Positions 1 to 10,117 of a stretch of 64,000 bases of DNA are shown here, in pieces. The notes below the pieces were generated by a model that saw only the letters and a list, made by a program, of their open reading frames with translations, was not told the origin of the DNA and ran no database searches. Source of the stretch: Rhabditophanes sp. KR3021 (Eukaryota > Nematoda > Chromadorea > Rhabditida > Alloionematidae); assembly GCA_963281155.1 (NCBI GenBank), contig CAUJLY010000001.1, positions 5,332,001 through 5,396,000 of the forward strand, read 5' to 3'. Numbering within the stretch: the first letter of the stretch is position 1; each line of letters begins with the position of its first letter. The translations under genes and the position numbers were made by a program.

Positions 1-1
1 G

Positions 2-1040
2 CACTGTTATTACTTTTTTTCTGTTGTTGACAACAAATATCTCCAAAAATCAAGTTATGATTTTGGAAAAGATGTTACGTCATACAATTATCTGGAAAAG
101 GTTTGTTCTAAGGATGTAAAAGACTTATGTTTTCAAGTCATAGATGCATATTTTGGGGAAGAGAAGAAAGTTTATAGATGCTTAAATACATTTTCACAAC
201 CTGGTACCTTTGAATCTTCAATTCGTTTGATAGAACCTGAAAACAAGGATTTTTGGACATCGGACTCGAAATTATGGATTATTGACAAAACGCACATAGA
301 GGCAAATTATCTGAAAGTCATGATTTTAATGCCTTTTGCATTTATGACTCTTCAAGATACTGGATCGCTAAACAAGGACGTATTAACAATCGGATTAGGT
401 GGTGGAGCTTCTGACTTATTCTTACATAATCGGTTTCCAAATTTACAGTTAACAACAGTAGAGATAATTCCAGAAGTTATTGAGTTGGCTGTAAAGTGGT
501 TTGGAGTTAGGAATGATTCATCGAGAACAATTATTAACAATGACGGCCTAGCCTTCATACAAAAGGCATTTGATTTGAAAAAGAAGTATGATGTAATCTT
601 TTTAGATGCATGCAATGACAATTTCCCGGTTCCATGCCCCGCGTCTAATTTCTTGGAGGAAAAAGTTATACAATTGTTAAAAGACCTGTTAAATGATAAT
701 GGAGTGTTGGTTTATAATGTTCTGGTAGAAAACCACCCTGATTATAACACTTTTTCATATAATGTACGTTGAGTTTATTTTAATTTTAAAAAATAATTTG
801 TAGATCTTTAAAAAACTTCTTGAGCATTTTCCATATTGCGGTGTATCTCGTTCTTTAAATGAAGAAAATCAAGTCGTTGGCTGTCTAAATATCAATATCG
901 AAAATCCCCAAAACAGTGAAACTATTTACAAATCAAAACTAGACCAAACATCGGTTTCTTTTGACTTTGGGATAAGCTCAGATGATATTGGATTTAATCT
1001 TTACGATTTTTCAAGGTTAAAAGCTTCCTTCGGGAAGTAA
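2..1040 (+). CDS. EEF1AKNMT: METTL13-type eEF1A lysine/N-terminal methyltransferase, C-terminal part (5' partial)
   Basis: Two exons, 2-763 and 804-1040, separated by a 40-nt intron with a gtacgt donor and tgtag acceptor. The frame is open to the left edge with no ATG, so the gene begins outside the window. The visible part is a spermidine-synthase-like methyltransferase fold: the SAM-binding loop reads IGLGGGASDLFLH, followed by the acidic VEIIPEVIE strand and YDVIFLDACND. The order and spacing match the C-terminal methyltransferase half of METTL13, which in animals methylates elongation factor eEF1A. Only this half can be seen, so the N-terminal domain is unverified. Poly(A) signals (aataaa) follow within 60 nt of the stop. 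Confidence 0.82.
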
Positions 1041-1361
1041 AAAGATGATTTTTTAGATGATATTCTGTAAATAAAAGTATTTATGAATAAATAAAAGATT
1101 CACATATTATTTAAGTAAAAATTCTTCACTAATCACAAATGTTTTTATTATGAATAAATAAATTAATTGGCGGCAATGATATATCAGAAACACATACTAC
1201 TATAGTATTAATGAATTCTCTCAAACAACATAATATTTTATTAATTAATTTTGCTTATTAGTAATGACAATATTTGTTAAATTTAATTGGAAAGATTAAA
1301 ATTTAATGGATTTCCAAGGTATTTAAGGAGAATTAAAAATAGTGTTTTATATCATTCAACA
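1041..1361. other. Intergenic, no gene seen
   Basis: AT-rich stretch between the methyltransferase stop and the next start. It contains aataaa signals for the upstream gene and presumably the promoter and 5' UTR of the small secreted protein gene. No other feature is seen. Confidence 0.5.
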
Positions 1362-1847
1362 ATGAAAAACCAAGTATCCATTCTTATTCTAGCAGTTGCT
1401 ACACTTGCATCTGCAAATCAGGATCTAAATGAAAGAAACTTCCAACTAACCCAAAATGCAGTTGCAGGTGCAGCAGTTCCACAACAACAAATGGTCCAAC
1501 CCTTCTTCCCTACCTTTGGTTGGGGCAGAAGATTTTCAGAGGATTTAATGGCCAAGGAGTTTATGACTTTAGATATTAAAGCAGACGAGAAATCAACTAA
1601 AACAATCTTTAAAATTGTCGCCGATGTTCTTCCAAGATTATTTAAGCTTTTGACCAAGCTAGGACCAAAGGATGAAGACAAAAGAATGTTCGAGGAAATA
1701 AATATTTTGACACGAAACTTTGCCGAGGGGTGGCATCTTCATTTAGACCAAAGCCAACTTGAAATGATTAGTAAAGAATTGTTTGCTTTGATTGACAAGA
1801 TTACAAAATCCCCTATCAAAGCTGAAATCAAGCTTTCTGGCCTCTAA
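1362..1847 (+). CDS. Small secreted protein, unidentified
   Basis: A single-exon gene of 161 residues. I start it at ATG 1362 because the product then opens with a clear signal peptide (MKNQVSILILAVATLASANQ); the frame is open further upstream, but that would bury the signal. The mature part begins with an Asn/Gln/Pro-rich stretch and continues into an amphipathic helical region of about 100 residues without cysteines. Size and layout recall nematode secreted helical families such as SXP/RAL-2, but I see no diagnostic motif and do not assign it. It converges on the GPALPP1 gene, with 164 nt between the two stops. Confidence 0.65.
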   Translation: MKNQVSILILAVATLASANQDLNERNFQLTQNAVAGAAVPQQQMVQPFFPTFGWGRRFSEDLMAKEFMTLDIKADEKSTKTIFKIVADVLPRLFKLLTKLGPKDEDKRMFEEINILTRNFAEGWHLHLDQSQLEMISKELFALIDKITKSPIKAEIKLSGL

Positions 1848-2011
1848 ATAATCGTCTTCTTCTTGTAAATCTGCAATAAATACAAATTTATTAAAACGGC
1901 ATATTTTTATAAAATGTTTATTACTAATGGAAAAAGCAAATTGTATAACATAAATACTACTTCATATATTTAGATAAATCAAATTCTGAGATGTCAAACT
2001 AGATTGAGATT

Positions 2012-3148
2012 TTAAGGAATCCTCGTACTCGATCCATTATTTGGTTTTGTTGATGCATTTTCTGATTTATCTTTTTCTGTACCGGCCCTGTTAACTGACT
2101 CTCCATTATTCTCTGATGGACTGACAATTGTAATGTTACTTGTATTTGAGCTGTAATTTAAAGGTTCTGAAATAACACTATCTTCATTATGCTCATTTGT
2201 TACTATTTCCTTCACTCTTTTTATTTCCTCTTTACTTTTTAAATGATGGGCAGGTCTTTTTAGTGAAATTGCAGAACTACTTGATTGGGTTGGTATTGAT
2301 GTCCAAACATTATTTCTTTCTTCCTGATCGACAACAGGGGCTGCACTCTGCAAAAAGCCTCTTGCCCCAACTCCGAAACTAATCATCTTCGTAGGCAATT
2401 GTGTCATCCATTCTTCACGTTTGTTGGCTGTCGCTGCATCTACTGCTTTCTCAATACGATATTGAAGTAACCGATTCTCATAATCTGGATCGACTTTTGA
2501 TGAGGAACTTGGAATGGATGGTCCTATGACATCGTCGTCTGACTCATTTCCATGCGAATCATCACTTGCTTTTGGGACACCCATATCAGGTCCAATCGAT
2601 TTGGATTCTTCTTTTTTACCAGATCCATTTGGAATGTTAGGAGCTTCAGTTCTAGAGCTTATTCTTGGAAATCTATTATTCATTTCAATATCGACTGAAT
2701 AATTATTTGGTTGTTCTCTTGTTGATGCAGCGGGATCTGTAACCCTATTGTTTATGTCTCCAATATGCCTAAAATTGGACGGAAGAGACGGCCCAATGTA
2801 GTTATTTTCGACTGAATGGTTTGGAGCTGGTGGGATAAAGGAGGAAGCTGAACTTGTTCTGTTTTGAATATTAGGAGGTAAGTTAGGACCAATATTGCGA
2901 ACATTTGCCATTTGTTGAGTTGGAATGTGCCTAGGTTCAACAACAAAATCGTAGTTGACATTGTTTCTTGAAGAAGAAGGACTTGGCTCAGATGGCTCGT
3001 GATTAGGCTCAAATCCAGGTGGCAAAATTGGTCTCTCTGTTTGTCGAGGCTCAGGGGGAGGTATATTGTTTTGAAAGGGGTCTTCTGGTCCTTGTGGAAT
3101 TGAAATTGTTGAAGGGTCCTCCGGTGGTAATTCCATTCCATGGATCAT
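2012..3148 (-). CDS. GPALPP1: GPALPP motifs-containing protein 1
   Basis: Single-exon gene, 378 residues. The protein carries the repeated IGP(S/N)LP motif that names the family (for example IGPSLPSN, IGPSIPSS, IGPDMG). In the last 160 residues it has the conserved block REEWMTQLPTK-x-ISFGVGARGF, the core of the DUF3752 domain. The rest is low-complexity Pro/Ser/Asn-rich sequence, probably disordered. The human protein is about 340 residues, so this looks full length. Its biochemical function is not established. Two possible starts, M1 and M5, lie close together; the first is used. Confidence 0.85.
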   Translation of the reverse strand: MIHGMELPPEDPSTISIPQGPEDPFQNNIPPPEPRQTERPILPPGFEPNHEPSEPSPSSSRNNVNYDFVVEPRHIPTQQMANVRNIGPNLPPNIQNRTSSASSFIPPAPNHSVENNYIGPSLPSNFRHIGDINNRVTDPAASTREQPNNYSVDIEMNNRFPRISSRTEAPNIPNGSGKKEESKSIGPDMGVPKASDDSHGNESDDDVIGPSIPSSSSKVDPDYENRLLQYRIEKAVDAATANKREEWMTQLPTKMISFGVGARGFLQSAAPVVDQEERNNVWTSIPTQSSSSAISLKRPAHHLKSKEEIKRVKEIVTNEHNEDSVISEPLNYSSNTSNITIVSPSENNGESVNRAGTEKDKSENASTKPNNGSSTRIP

Positions 3149-4378
3149 AATGTTTGCTTTTCCTATAACTAGAAAAAAATATAATTTTTGTATTTAGGCT
3201 CTCAAATGTCTAGCGACAATATATTTAGCGTAGGGACAGCTTCTAATTTTTTTACAAAAATAGATACTTAAAAGCACATGGCGATTATTATTCTTCCTTC
3301 GAGCATTATTAATATTATATTTGGCTTTCTAAGGATAATATATCTTTGTTAAGTAAATATAATTGCGATTAAAAAACATATGTCACAACTATAATATTAA
3401 TGTATATAAATGGAATTAACAGTCAAATTCATATCCAGAAATATTATCCAACAATGCATATGTACTTGGTTGGACTTATCAAGGAATTTTAACGATTCAT
3501 AATATAAAATATTATAGTCTCGAAGCCCTTGAATTTGTATTACATTATTCAAAATAGAAGTCTTTTAATTCACAGACGTACATTATAAATATTCCTATTA
3601 TAGATGTCACAGATTAAGAAAGATCAGATTAAAAAAGGTATTGTATCATTTACAACAATATTACTAAAAATAATTAATGTCTTTTTAGTCCTAAAACGTA
3701 GATACTACACGAATCTCTAAAGCCAATTTTGGATAAAGCAATCGAAGAAAAGGTAGGTAGTTTAAATAAATAAAGTATTCTAATATAAGCTAATATCAAG
3801 GAGAATAATTATTAAATCACGAATAATGGATAATATAAACAGTTGTTTTATCTGATGCAATTACTTTTTATGAGATATAGGAAAAAGAATGTTTATTACT
3901 TAATAAGTATTGTATAAATAAAAAAACTATTGTACGCAGAAATACCGTCGCAACTGTACGCTATTAATTTTATATGTGATTTGGGAACAACAATTTGCCG
4001 CTTTGCAAAGTATCGCGCGTTAATGTTTGCATTTATAAGTTGATGAAGTGTACATATAAAAAAAGTTCGTGACAAGATTGCTAAACAACAGACAGTCAAC
4101 ACGACTTTTGGAAGGGTGTTTTAGATTGCTCATTGAACATAAGAAGTAACATAGCATTTTATTGCTTGATCGGTAGTCAAGTATATTAAATATTTACAAT
4201 CTATTTTGTGGATAAAACAGGTATTATTTAAATATCTAATTTTTTTTAATAAATTAATAATTGTTTGCTACCACAATTAACTTTTTCTGCCTGAAAAGTT
4301 TTATTTTTGAATAAAATGCTATAGTAGATTGTGAATTAACAAATAAATAACAATTGATAATATATCTTATTCAATATA
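3149..4378. other. Intergenic region upstream of the Hippo kinase
   Basis: About 1.2 kb of AT-rich sequence. A short ATG-opened segment at 3604-3637 is followed by a splice-like junction and a further open piece near 3700-3755, but the frames do not join to each other or to the kinase, so no gene is called. It presumably holds the divergent promoters of GPALPP1 and the kinase. Confidence 0.4.
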
Positions 4379-7300
4379 ATGGCGTTAGTTTATCATTTAT
4401 TCATATCGATATAAAAATTAATTTAGTGATGAAATCGTAAAGGACTTCAAATTAGACTCCGTAAGCTTAAATAAAGATCCAGAGGAGGTGTTTGATATCG
4501 TTAGCAAAATTGGGTGTGGATCTTATGGCGAGGTACATTCTGCCCTCCATAAGGAAAGCGGACACACTTTCGCAATAAAAACAGTCAAAGTAGGTAAAAA
4601 TAAATTTATTAATTATAAGAAATATAAAATAGGAAAATATTATTATGATTTGACTTGGCCTTTTTCTTCTTTAACTTTTCATCATGTCTAGATTTAATTC
4701 CATCGTCACACAATTTTGGTGTTTTATTTTGACTTATGCGTTTAGTTTCCCTGTTTTTCACACCAGCTAAGTGATCGGCAGTCCAGTCTTTTGACCATAA
4801 TTTACCAGCTGCCTGTGCGTCTACTGTATATTTCTTCGCTTTAGCACCATTTTTGATGTTTATTTGTTCTTGATTAGCTTCATGGTATTTGTTATTGTAC
4901 TGCTTCTCACGATAAAGTTTTCCTCGTTCTTTCTTTTCATTATCATTTAGATCTTCAATATTCTTGCCTTCTGCAGCTCTGCCCAATGCCTTTTTTTTTT
5001 GAACAGCTAAAATACTGTTTTTATTTTTGTTGTAACGTGATGATAAATTATATTTTGTTAATTCTCGGTGTTGTAGAGCAAGTCCGAGTCCATAATCATC
5101 CGAATTTGTTTCTTCGTTAACACATCCAAATACCCGAATGATTCACCAAACCGAGTATTTTGACATTCACTCGTATCTAAATAATTGTTATTTAATTTAC
5201 TCAGTTTTATACTTACTTTTAAATTGAGAGATAATCAATGTCTCGTTTGGTCTGGAACAATTCATGTTACTGTCAAAATTCGTTGCAACAAAGTATCTTG
5301 ATGTTGATTCTTCAATAAAGATATCTTGATATTCTAATAGCAGTTCACTTAAAAGTATTTTACTACTTTTTAACTCTCCATCTAAAGTTCTTTCAATACC
5401 AACAGTTGCCTTCTTCTTCAATCTTGACATATTTGAACCTAAAACAACATATATTTGATAAAAACTGCACAAATTGATTAAAAAACGGCAATATTTGATT
5501 AATAACGGGAACATTGATAAATTGATTAAATACTTATTTTAAGTTGACAAATTTGTTATTTATTTTAAATTCCAATTAATCATCTTAAATGTTTGAAATC
5601 AGTTTATTTGTACAACGTTCCTAAAAAATATGATGGAGCATTGCCTATAAGTTGCCCTTATATCCAAATTTAAATTATGTTCACTATTAACAAATTTAAT
5701 GTACACTAAAACTCCAAAAGATTTTTATAAATTGTTCACTAAATACAGTGTTGACTATACTCAGATTAAAAAATGGAATTTAACACTAAAACCAACCAAA
5801 TTTTTTTCCTTGTACGCTAACGTCAGTATTCACTAAGTACAGATTTAACTGTATTTATTATACCTGTCTTAGGCGAGGGGCCTATTTAAATTCAGACCAG
5901 ACCAGCCATTTTTTAGGCATCATGTCAATATCAGTTTGGATACACCTACATGACAGATTGCTTTCTCAAATAACTTTCACCAAAAAGTTTATTGAAAGAA
6001 CACATTTATTAATAAAATTGTACATTTAGGTGGCGGACGATTTAGGAGATATAATTAAAGAAATATCCATTATGAAACAATGTGACTCAGACTTTGTTGT
6101 TAAATATTATGGTAGTTACTTTAAAAACTCTGATTTATGGATTGTCATGGAATATTGTGAGGCCGGGAGTATATCTGATATTATAAGACTGCGAAGAAAG
6201 ACGTTGACTGAAGATGAGATTGGGGCAGTGTTCAAAGATGCTTTAAATGGGCTAAGTTATTTACATGGAATGAGAAAAATTCATAGGTTTTTTTGTTTGG
6301 GAACGGGCATAAAATTAAAAAATATATATTAATTCATAAATTAGAAGTTTGATGTAACTTGTTAAGTGCTAGCTGACTTGAAAGTAGTTCCCAATAGAAG
6401 TAATGAATGTAAGCGTGGAGCGGAATTGTATTTAAGAACCACATGAAGGAAGTGCATCTTTCAGTGGAAGCTTTTGTTAAAATAGGATAAGCAGAACTAG
6501 TGCAATGTTCGATAGACAAAGCAATAGATCTATCGTACTTAATCTAGAATAGACAACAGAAACTTTTTTACTTTCCAAATCATCCGTAACACCGGCATAG
6601 AGAGGCACAAACTCGTTCTCAACTTCTCCGATCACCATGTAGACAATGGTGTTTTTCTGCGGTCTTGAATTGTTGTTGGAGCTTCAAGGGAATTATTAAT
6701 TAATGGCGTAGTTAACTTAGATTCTCAACCATGAATATGTCAACTAATTCCTCCATTTCCATACAACTCAACTTAAGTTGTAATTCGTAAGCTTTATCTT
6801 GCGTTTGCCGGCAAGTTCTGTTTGACTCGTGATTATGACATCCAAATCCTTTCCCACAAAAAGGGCAATAATGGGAATGGCCTATTCATGATCACTTGCG
6901 ATTTCCTCTAATCGGTTTACTTGATCGAGAATTCCAATCACGATATCAAAATAATTTTCATTATTCAGTACTCAATGCAACATACGAGAGAATGTGGTAC
7001 CTTGCAGATTTGTTTGCATAATCTTCGCAATTTCCACTGGCGGTTTAGCACCAACCTCTTTTATCAACATAGGTAAAAAATAGCATTTAATTAACGTTCC
7101 ATTCACTTTTTGTCTAATTGTTTCATCTACACTATAATTTAAAATTAGACCCATATGGCGAGGAGGAATTTGATGGTGACAACCGTTTTCATCTTTTCTG
7201 TAATTTCTGAAGTGGCCGGTCAATTTTTCTCACCCAACATCGACTCGAGTAATCTGACTGAAGAACACCAAACTTTGGAATGCTTTGGGAAAATTTTCAT

Positions 7301-9704
7301 GTTAAGTAATTGTTGGTTTGTTGGGATACTTTGTTTTCAACCATAAGAGTATCTAGGAAATCATGATACTGTTGTGTGACCAGTTGTGAGTGGCTTTATT
7401 GGGTTATCTGCTGTCGGTTATGACAATTTCTGGCTAAGCACCATCGCTTCACCTAAAAATTTTACCGTAATTGAGATTGTTTTCATTAAACTACTTTCTT
7501 CATCTCCCTGAATGCTTGAGGCGTCTTCTAATAGATTAGTCGCTTTGCCGACATTTGAAAATGCTCTCGGACTTTCGTTTGAATGTTTTTCTCTGCGTGT
7601 CATTCTGAACAGTACAAATGTAATTACAAACTAATGAAATGTTATTAAACATGGTGTAAATAAGACTGGCTTTTCCAATTCTTCTTAAAGACGTTTAGGC
7701 TAATTTAAAAAAAGTGTCATTTAAAACTATACAGAATACATACATTAAATGTGATAAATATTAATTGGGTTTTTCATAGGGATATCAAAGCAGGAAATAT
7801 ATTGCTAAACAGACACGGAAAAGCCAAAGTGGCTGATTTTGGAGTAAGCGGGCAATTGACAGATACTATGGCCAAAAGAAATACTGTTATAGGAACACCG
7901 TATGTTTACTTGAATTTCCTTTAATGATGTAATAACACAATGTATTTAAGCTTTTGGATGGCTCCTGAATTAATTAGAGAAGCCGGATATGATATGAAAG
8001 CGGTAATAATATAAAAAATTACTTAAATGCACAAAAATTAAAAAAAAATATAAGACACAAATTAGAAGGCGATGGAATTAGGTGAATAGTGTTATTTTGC
8101 TCAGTTTTGTGATAATTGATGGATGCTTGAGGTACATAATTTCTTTTCCATTTAGCTTTTCTTCCAATTTTTAGCTTCATCATTCATTTCGATCCAAGTT
8201 TTATTCATTCGATAGTCCAAAGAAAATGCTCCTATATAATAAAAGTGTGAATCGTCCATTTCATACACAGTTTCTTGTTTGCGTTGATCCAAGAAATGAA
8301 TACCCAATTCGAAGAAACCATTGTCGTTGGCTAATTGATGAAAAAATTTTGCTTTGTCCATTTTGTTGGAAAATTATTATCGTATTCTAATGGTTTGCCT
8401 TTTACTTTGTTTTTTAACGTCATCAAACCACTCAAACAAATTAGGATTTAATTAATAATTTATCTGAATTTATATTCTTTTGGTACTTCAAAATCATGCA
8501 CATGTGCTTACAAAATGAACTTTTACCATACTTCAAACTCTAGTCTTAAATTTTGAGCCCGATTCAATTTTAAGTTCGACGTAAAATTCTTCAAGACATT
8601 TAGGCAAATTTATTAAAATAGGCTACTAAAAATACATAAAATTCTTATTCTAATTTCAATATTTTAATATTAAAAATGTAACTAATTATTAATTTTTGTA
8701 ATTCACACAGGGTAAGCTTTGATACTATTCTGGATTATACTAACTATATATTTAATTTAGATATTTGGAGTCTCGGGATCACTGCTCTTGAGATGTGTGA
8801 AGGACATCCGCCACATATAGAAATGCATCCAATGAGAGCCATTTTTATTATTCCAACAAAACCCGCGCCCACTCTAAAAAATCGCTCATTGTGGAGTGCC
8901 GAATTCTGGAATTTTACAACAAGATGTTTGGTAAAAAATCCCGAAGAAAGAGCCAGTTCAAAGGAGTTATTAGAAGACAAATTTATTCTAAATGCCAAAG
9001 GAAATGAAATTCTTTTGGAATTGATTGAAGATGCTGGAAAAATATTGAAAAATGTCCAAGAAAATAACAATGCATTGAAATTGAATAAACAAAATTTGAT
9101 CGTTGACAACAAACCAGATTTAACCAATTGTTCAACAATGATTTCCAAAGTGCCGTATAACAACGGATCTAATTTGGAGATAAAAGATTATGAAGATGGT
9201 ACTCTTGTTGATTATGGAACAAATGCAAGTTTCGTTGACCATAACGGAGGTACTACTAATTATCACCAACTACAACCTGACCATACCATTATACAACAAA
9301 CTACGATGGATACCAACAGAAGAACTTCCAATATTGAATTCAATGGAACACCAAGACCAACTTCTCATCTAGATAACAGAACTCTTTATAGAAACAATTA
9401 TGACGCTCAAACATCAAAGGAATATCCAATGTTTAATTTAAATGATTCCATTGAACAAGAACTTCCCGAATCTAACAGTACAAATTCGTGCGAACTTAAT
9501 ATTTACAGTAATTTAGAAGATGATATTTCAAAAGGTTTTAACTACTTGAAAAATATGTCCAATGAATGGCTTATTAATAAAAAAGCAAATTTGGAAAAAG
9601 AAATGTTGAATGAAATTGATGATCTTAGAAAAAGATATTTGATTAAACGTGAACCAATATTGGCTGCAATTGATTTAAAGAAAAATAACATTGGAATGAA
9701 ATAA
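4379..9704 (+). CDS. cst-1: Hippo-pathway Ser/Thr kinase MST1/2 (STK3/STK4)
   Basis: Six exons: 4379-4383, 4427-4589, 6030-6286, 7780-7899, 7951-8002, 8761-9704, plus a one-nucleotide exon at 8711. The sum is 1542 nt, or 513 residues; human MST1/2 are about 490. The first exon supplies only Met plus two bases. The kinase domain shows the Gly loop IGCGSYGEV, catalytic Lys in [20 protein letters not shown], the activation-loop [11 protein letters not shown] and APE. A low-complexity linker leads to a C-terminal helical SARAH domain (last ~50 residues), used for dimerisation and for binding Salvador/RASSF. In animals this kinase activates LATS/NDR kinases. The three large introns (1440, 1493, 708 nt) contrast with the two of 43 and 51 nt and hold antisense coding-like debris. 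Confidence 0.93.
4609..5440 (-). pseudogene. Antisense coding-like sequence nested in kinase intron 2
   Basis: Inside the 4590-6029 intron the minus strand carries coding-like pieces. One, at about 5225-5430, opens with [11 protein letters not shown] and ends at a GTAAGT donor. Another is a Lys/Asn-rich frame from about 5135 to 4609, with stretches such as [14 protein letters not shown] and [10 protein letters not shown] frame through [15 protein letters not shown] joins the second piece on its upstream side, but a stop blocks a direct link to the first. It may be a nested gene with an unresolved exon or a decayed one. I do not recognise the family. Confidence 0.3.
6334..7603 (-). pseudogene. 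Decayed antisense coding sequence filling kinase intron 3
   Basis: The minus strand of the 6287-7779 intron reads as one protein-like sequence broken by stops and frame changes. Segments run 7603-7418, 7223-6972, about 6960-6880 (reading [19 protein letters not shown]), about 6870-6720 (with cysteine/histidine pairs, [15 protein letters not shown]) and about 6690-6580 ([16 protein letters not shown]). The order is consistent with a single former gene of some 350 residues. I cannot name the family. The intron is bounded by an 8-nt direct repeat at exactly the intron length, which suggests that the whole unit was inserted. Confidence 0.4.
8711..8711 (+). other. Probable one-nucleotide exon of the Hippo kinase
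   Basis: The exon ending at 8002 closes on a complete codon (..AAA GCG). The next real exon starts at 8761 with two spare bases (AT ATT TGG). One base is missing, and a G there restores the universally conserved kinase sequence A-D-I-W-S-L-G. Position 8711 is a G between a good acceptor (attcacacag) and a good donor (gtaagc). The 49-nt intron after it (8712-8760) has a tactaac branch-point-like motif. Adding this base makes the whole coding sequence divisible by three. Confidence 0.65.
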
Positions 9705-10117
9705 TTGTTTTACTTACTTAATTTGGTAACGATATAATGCTCAATCATTCTATCACATTATATTTGTGTATTCATATTTTTAATAATAAATTTTGTTGTA
9801 CTACCCACAGTTATCTTGCACAAATTTATGATAAATAGTATATCAAGACTATATTCAAAACTAACGTGTAAATACTTGACGGAAATTGACTCATTTTCAA
9901 TGATAATTGAAAACTTACATTTCAATACAAAATATCATCAACTATTTTATTATTATAATTTAATTTGTTAAGAATGACAGTTGATGGTCATTGTGATTGA
10001 ACTTCAAATTACTCAATATATAAATTTCCTTTCCTCTTTAGGATGTTTGTTCAGACATTTAATATTTCATTATTTATAAGAACGTTTTCTCATTTTGACT
10101 ATTTATTTTAATTTCTC
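9705..10117. other. Intergenic, kinase 3' end and MAM gene promoter
   Basis: AT-rich sequence with an aataaa signal near 9784 for the kinase transcript. Nothing else recognisable. Confidence 0.4.

Noticed and set aside
3604..3760. Small ATG-opened segment followed by a splice-like junction, considered as the first exon of the Hippo kinase
   Set aside because: Frames do not join to the kinase exon. A better start is ATG 4379, which joins across a 43-nt intron to give MADEIVKDF.
4590..6031. Direct repeat test for kinase intron 2
   Set aside because: Only TAGGT (5 nt) is shared, and its spacing (1436) does not equal the in-frame intron length (1440), so no insertion signature is claimed for this intron.
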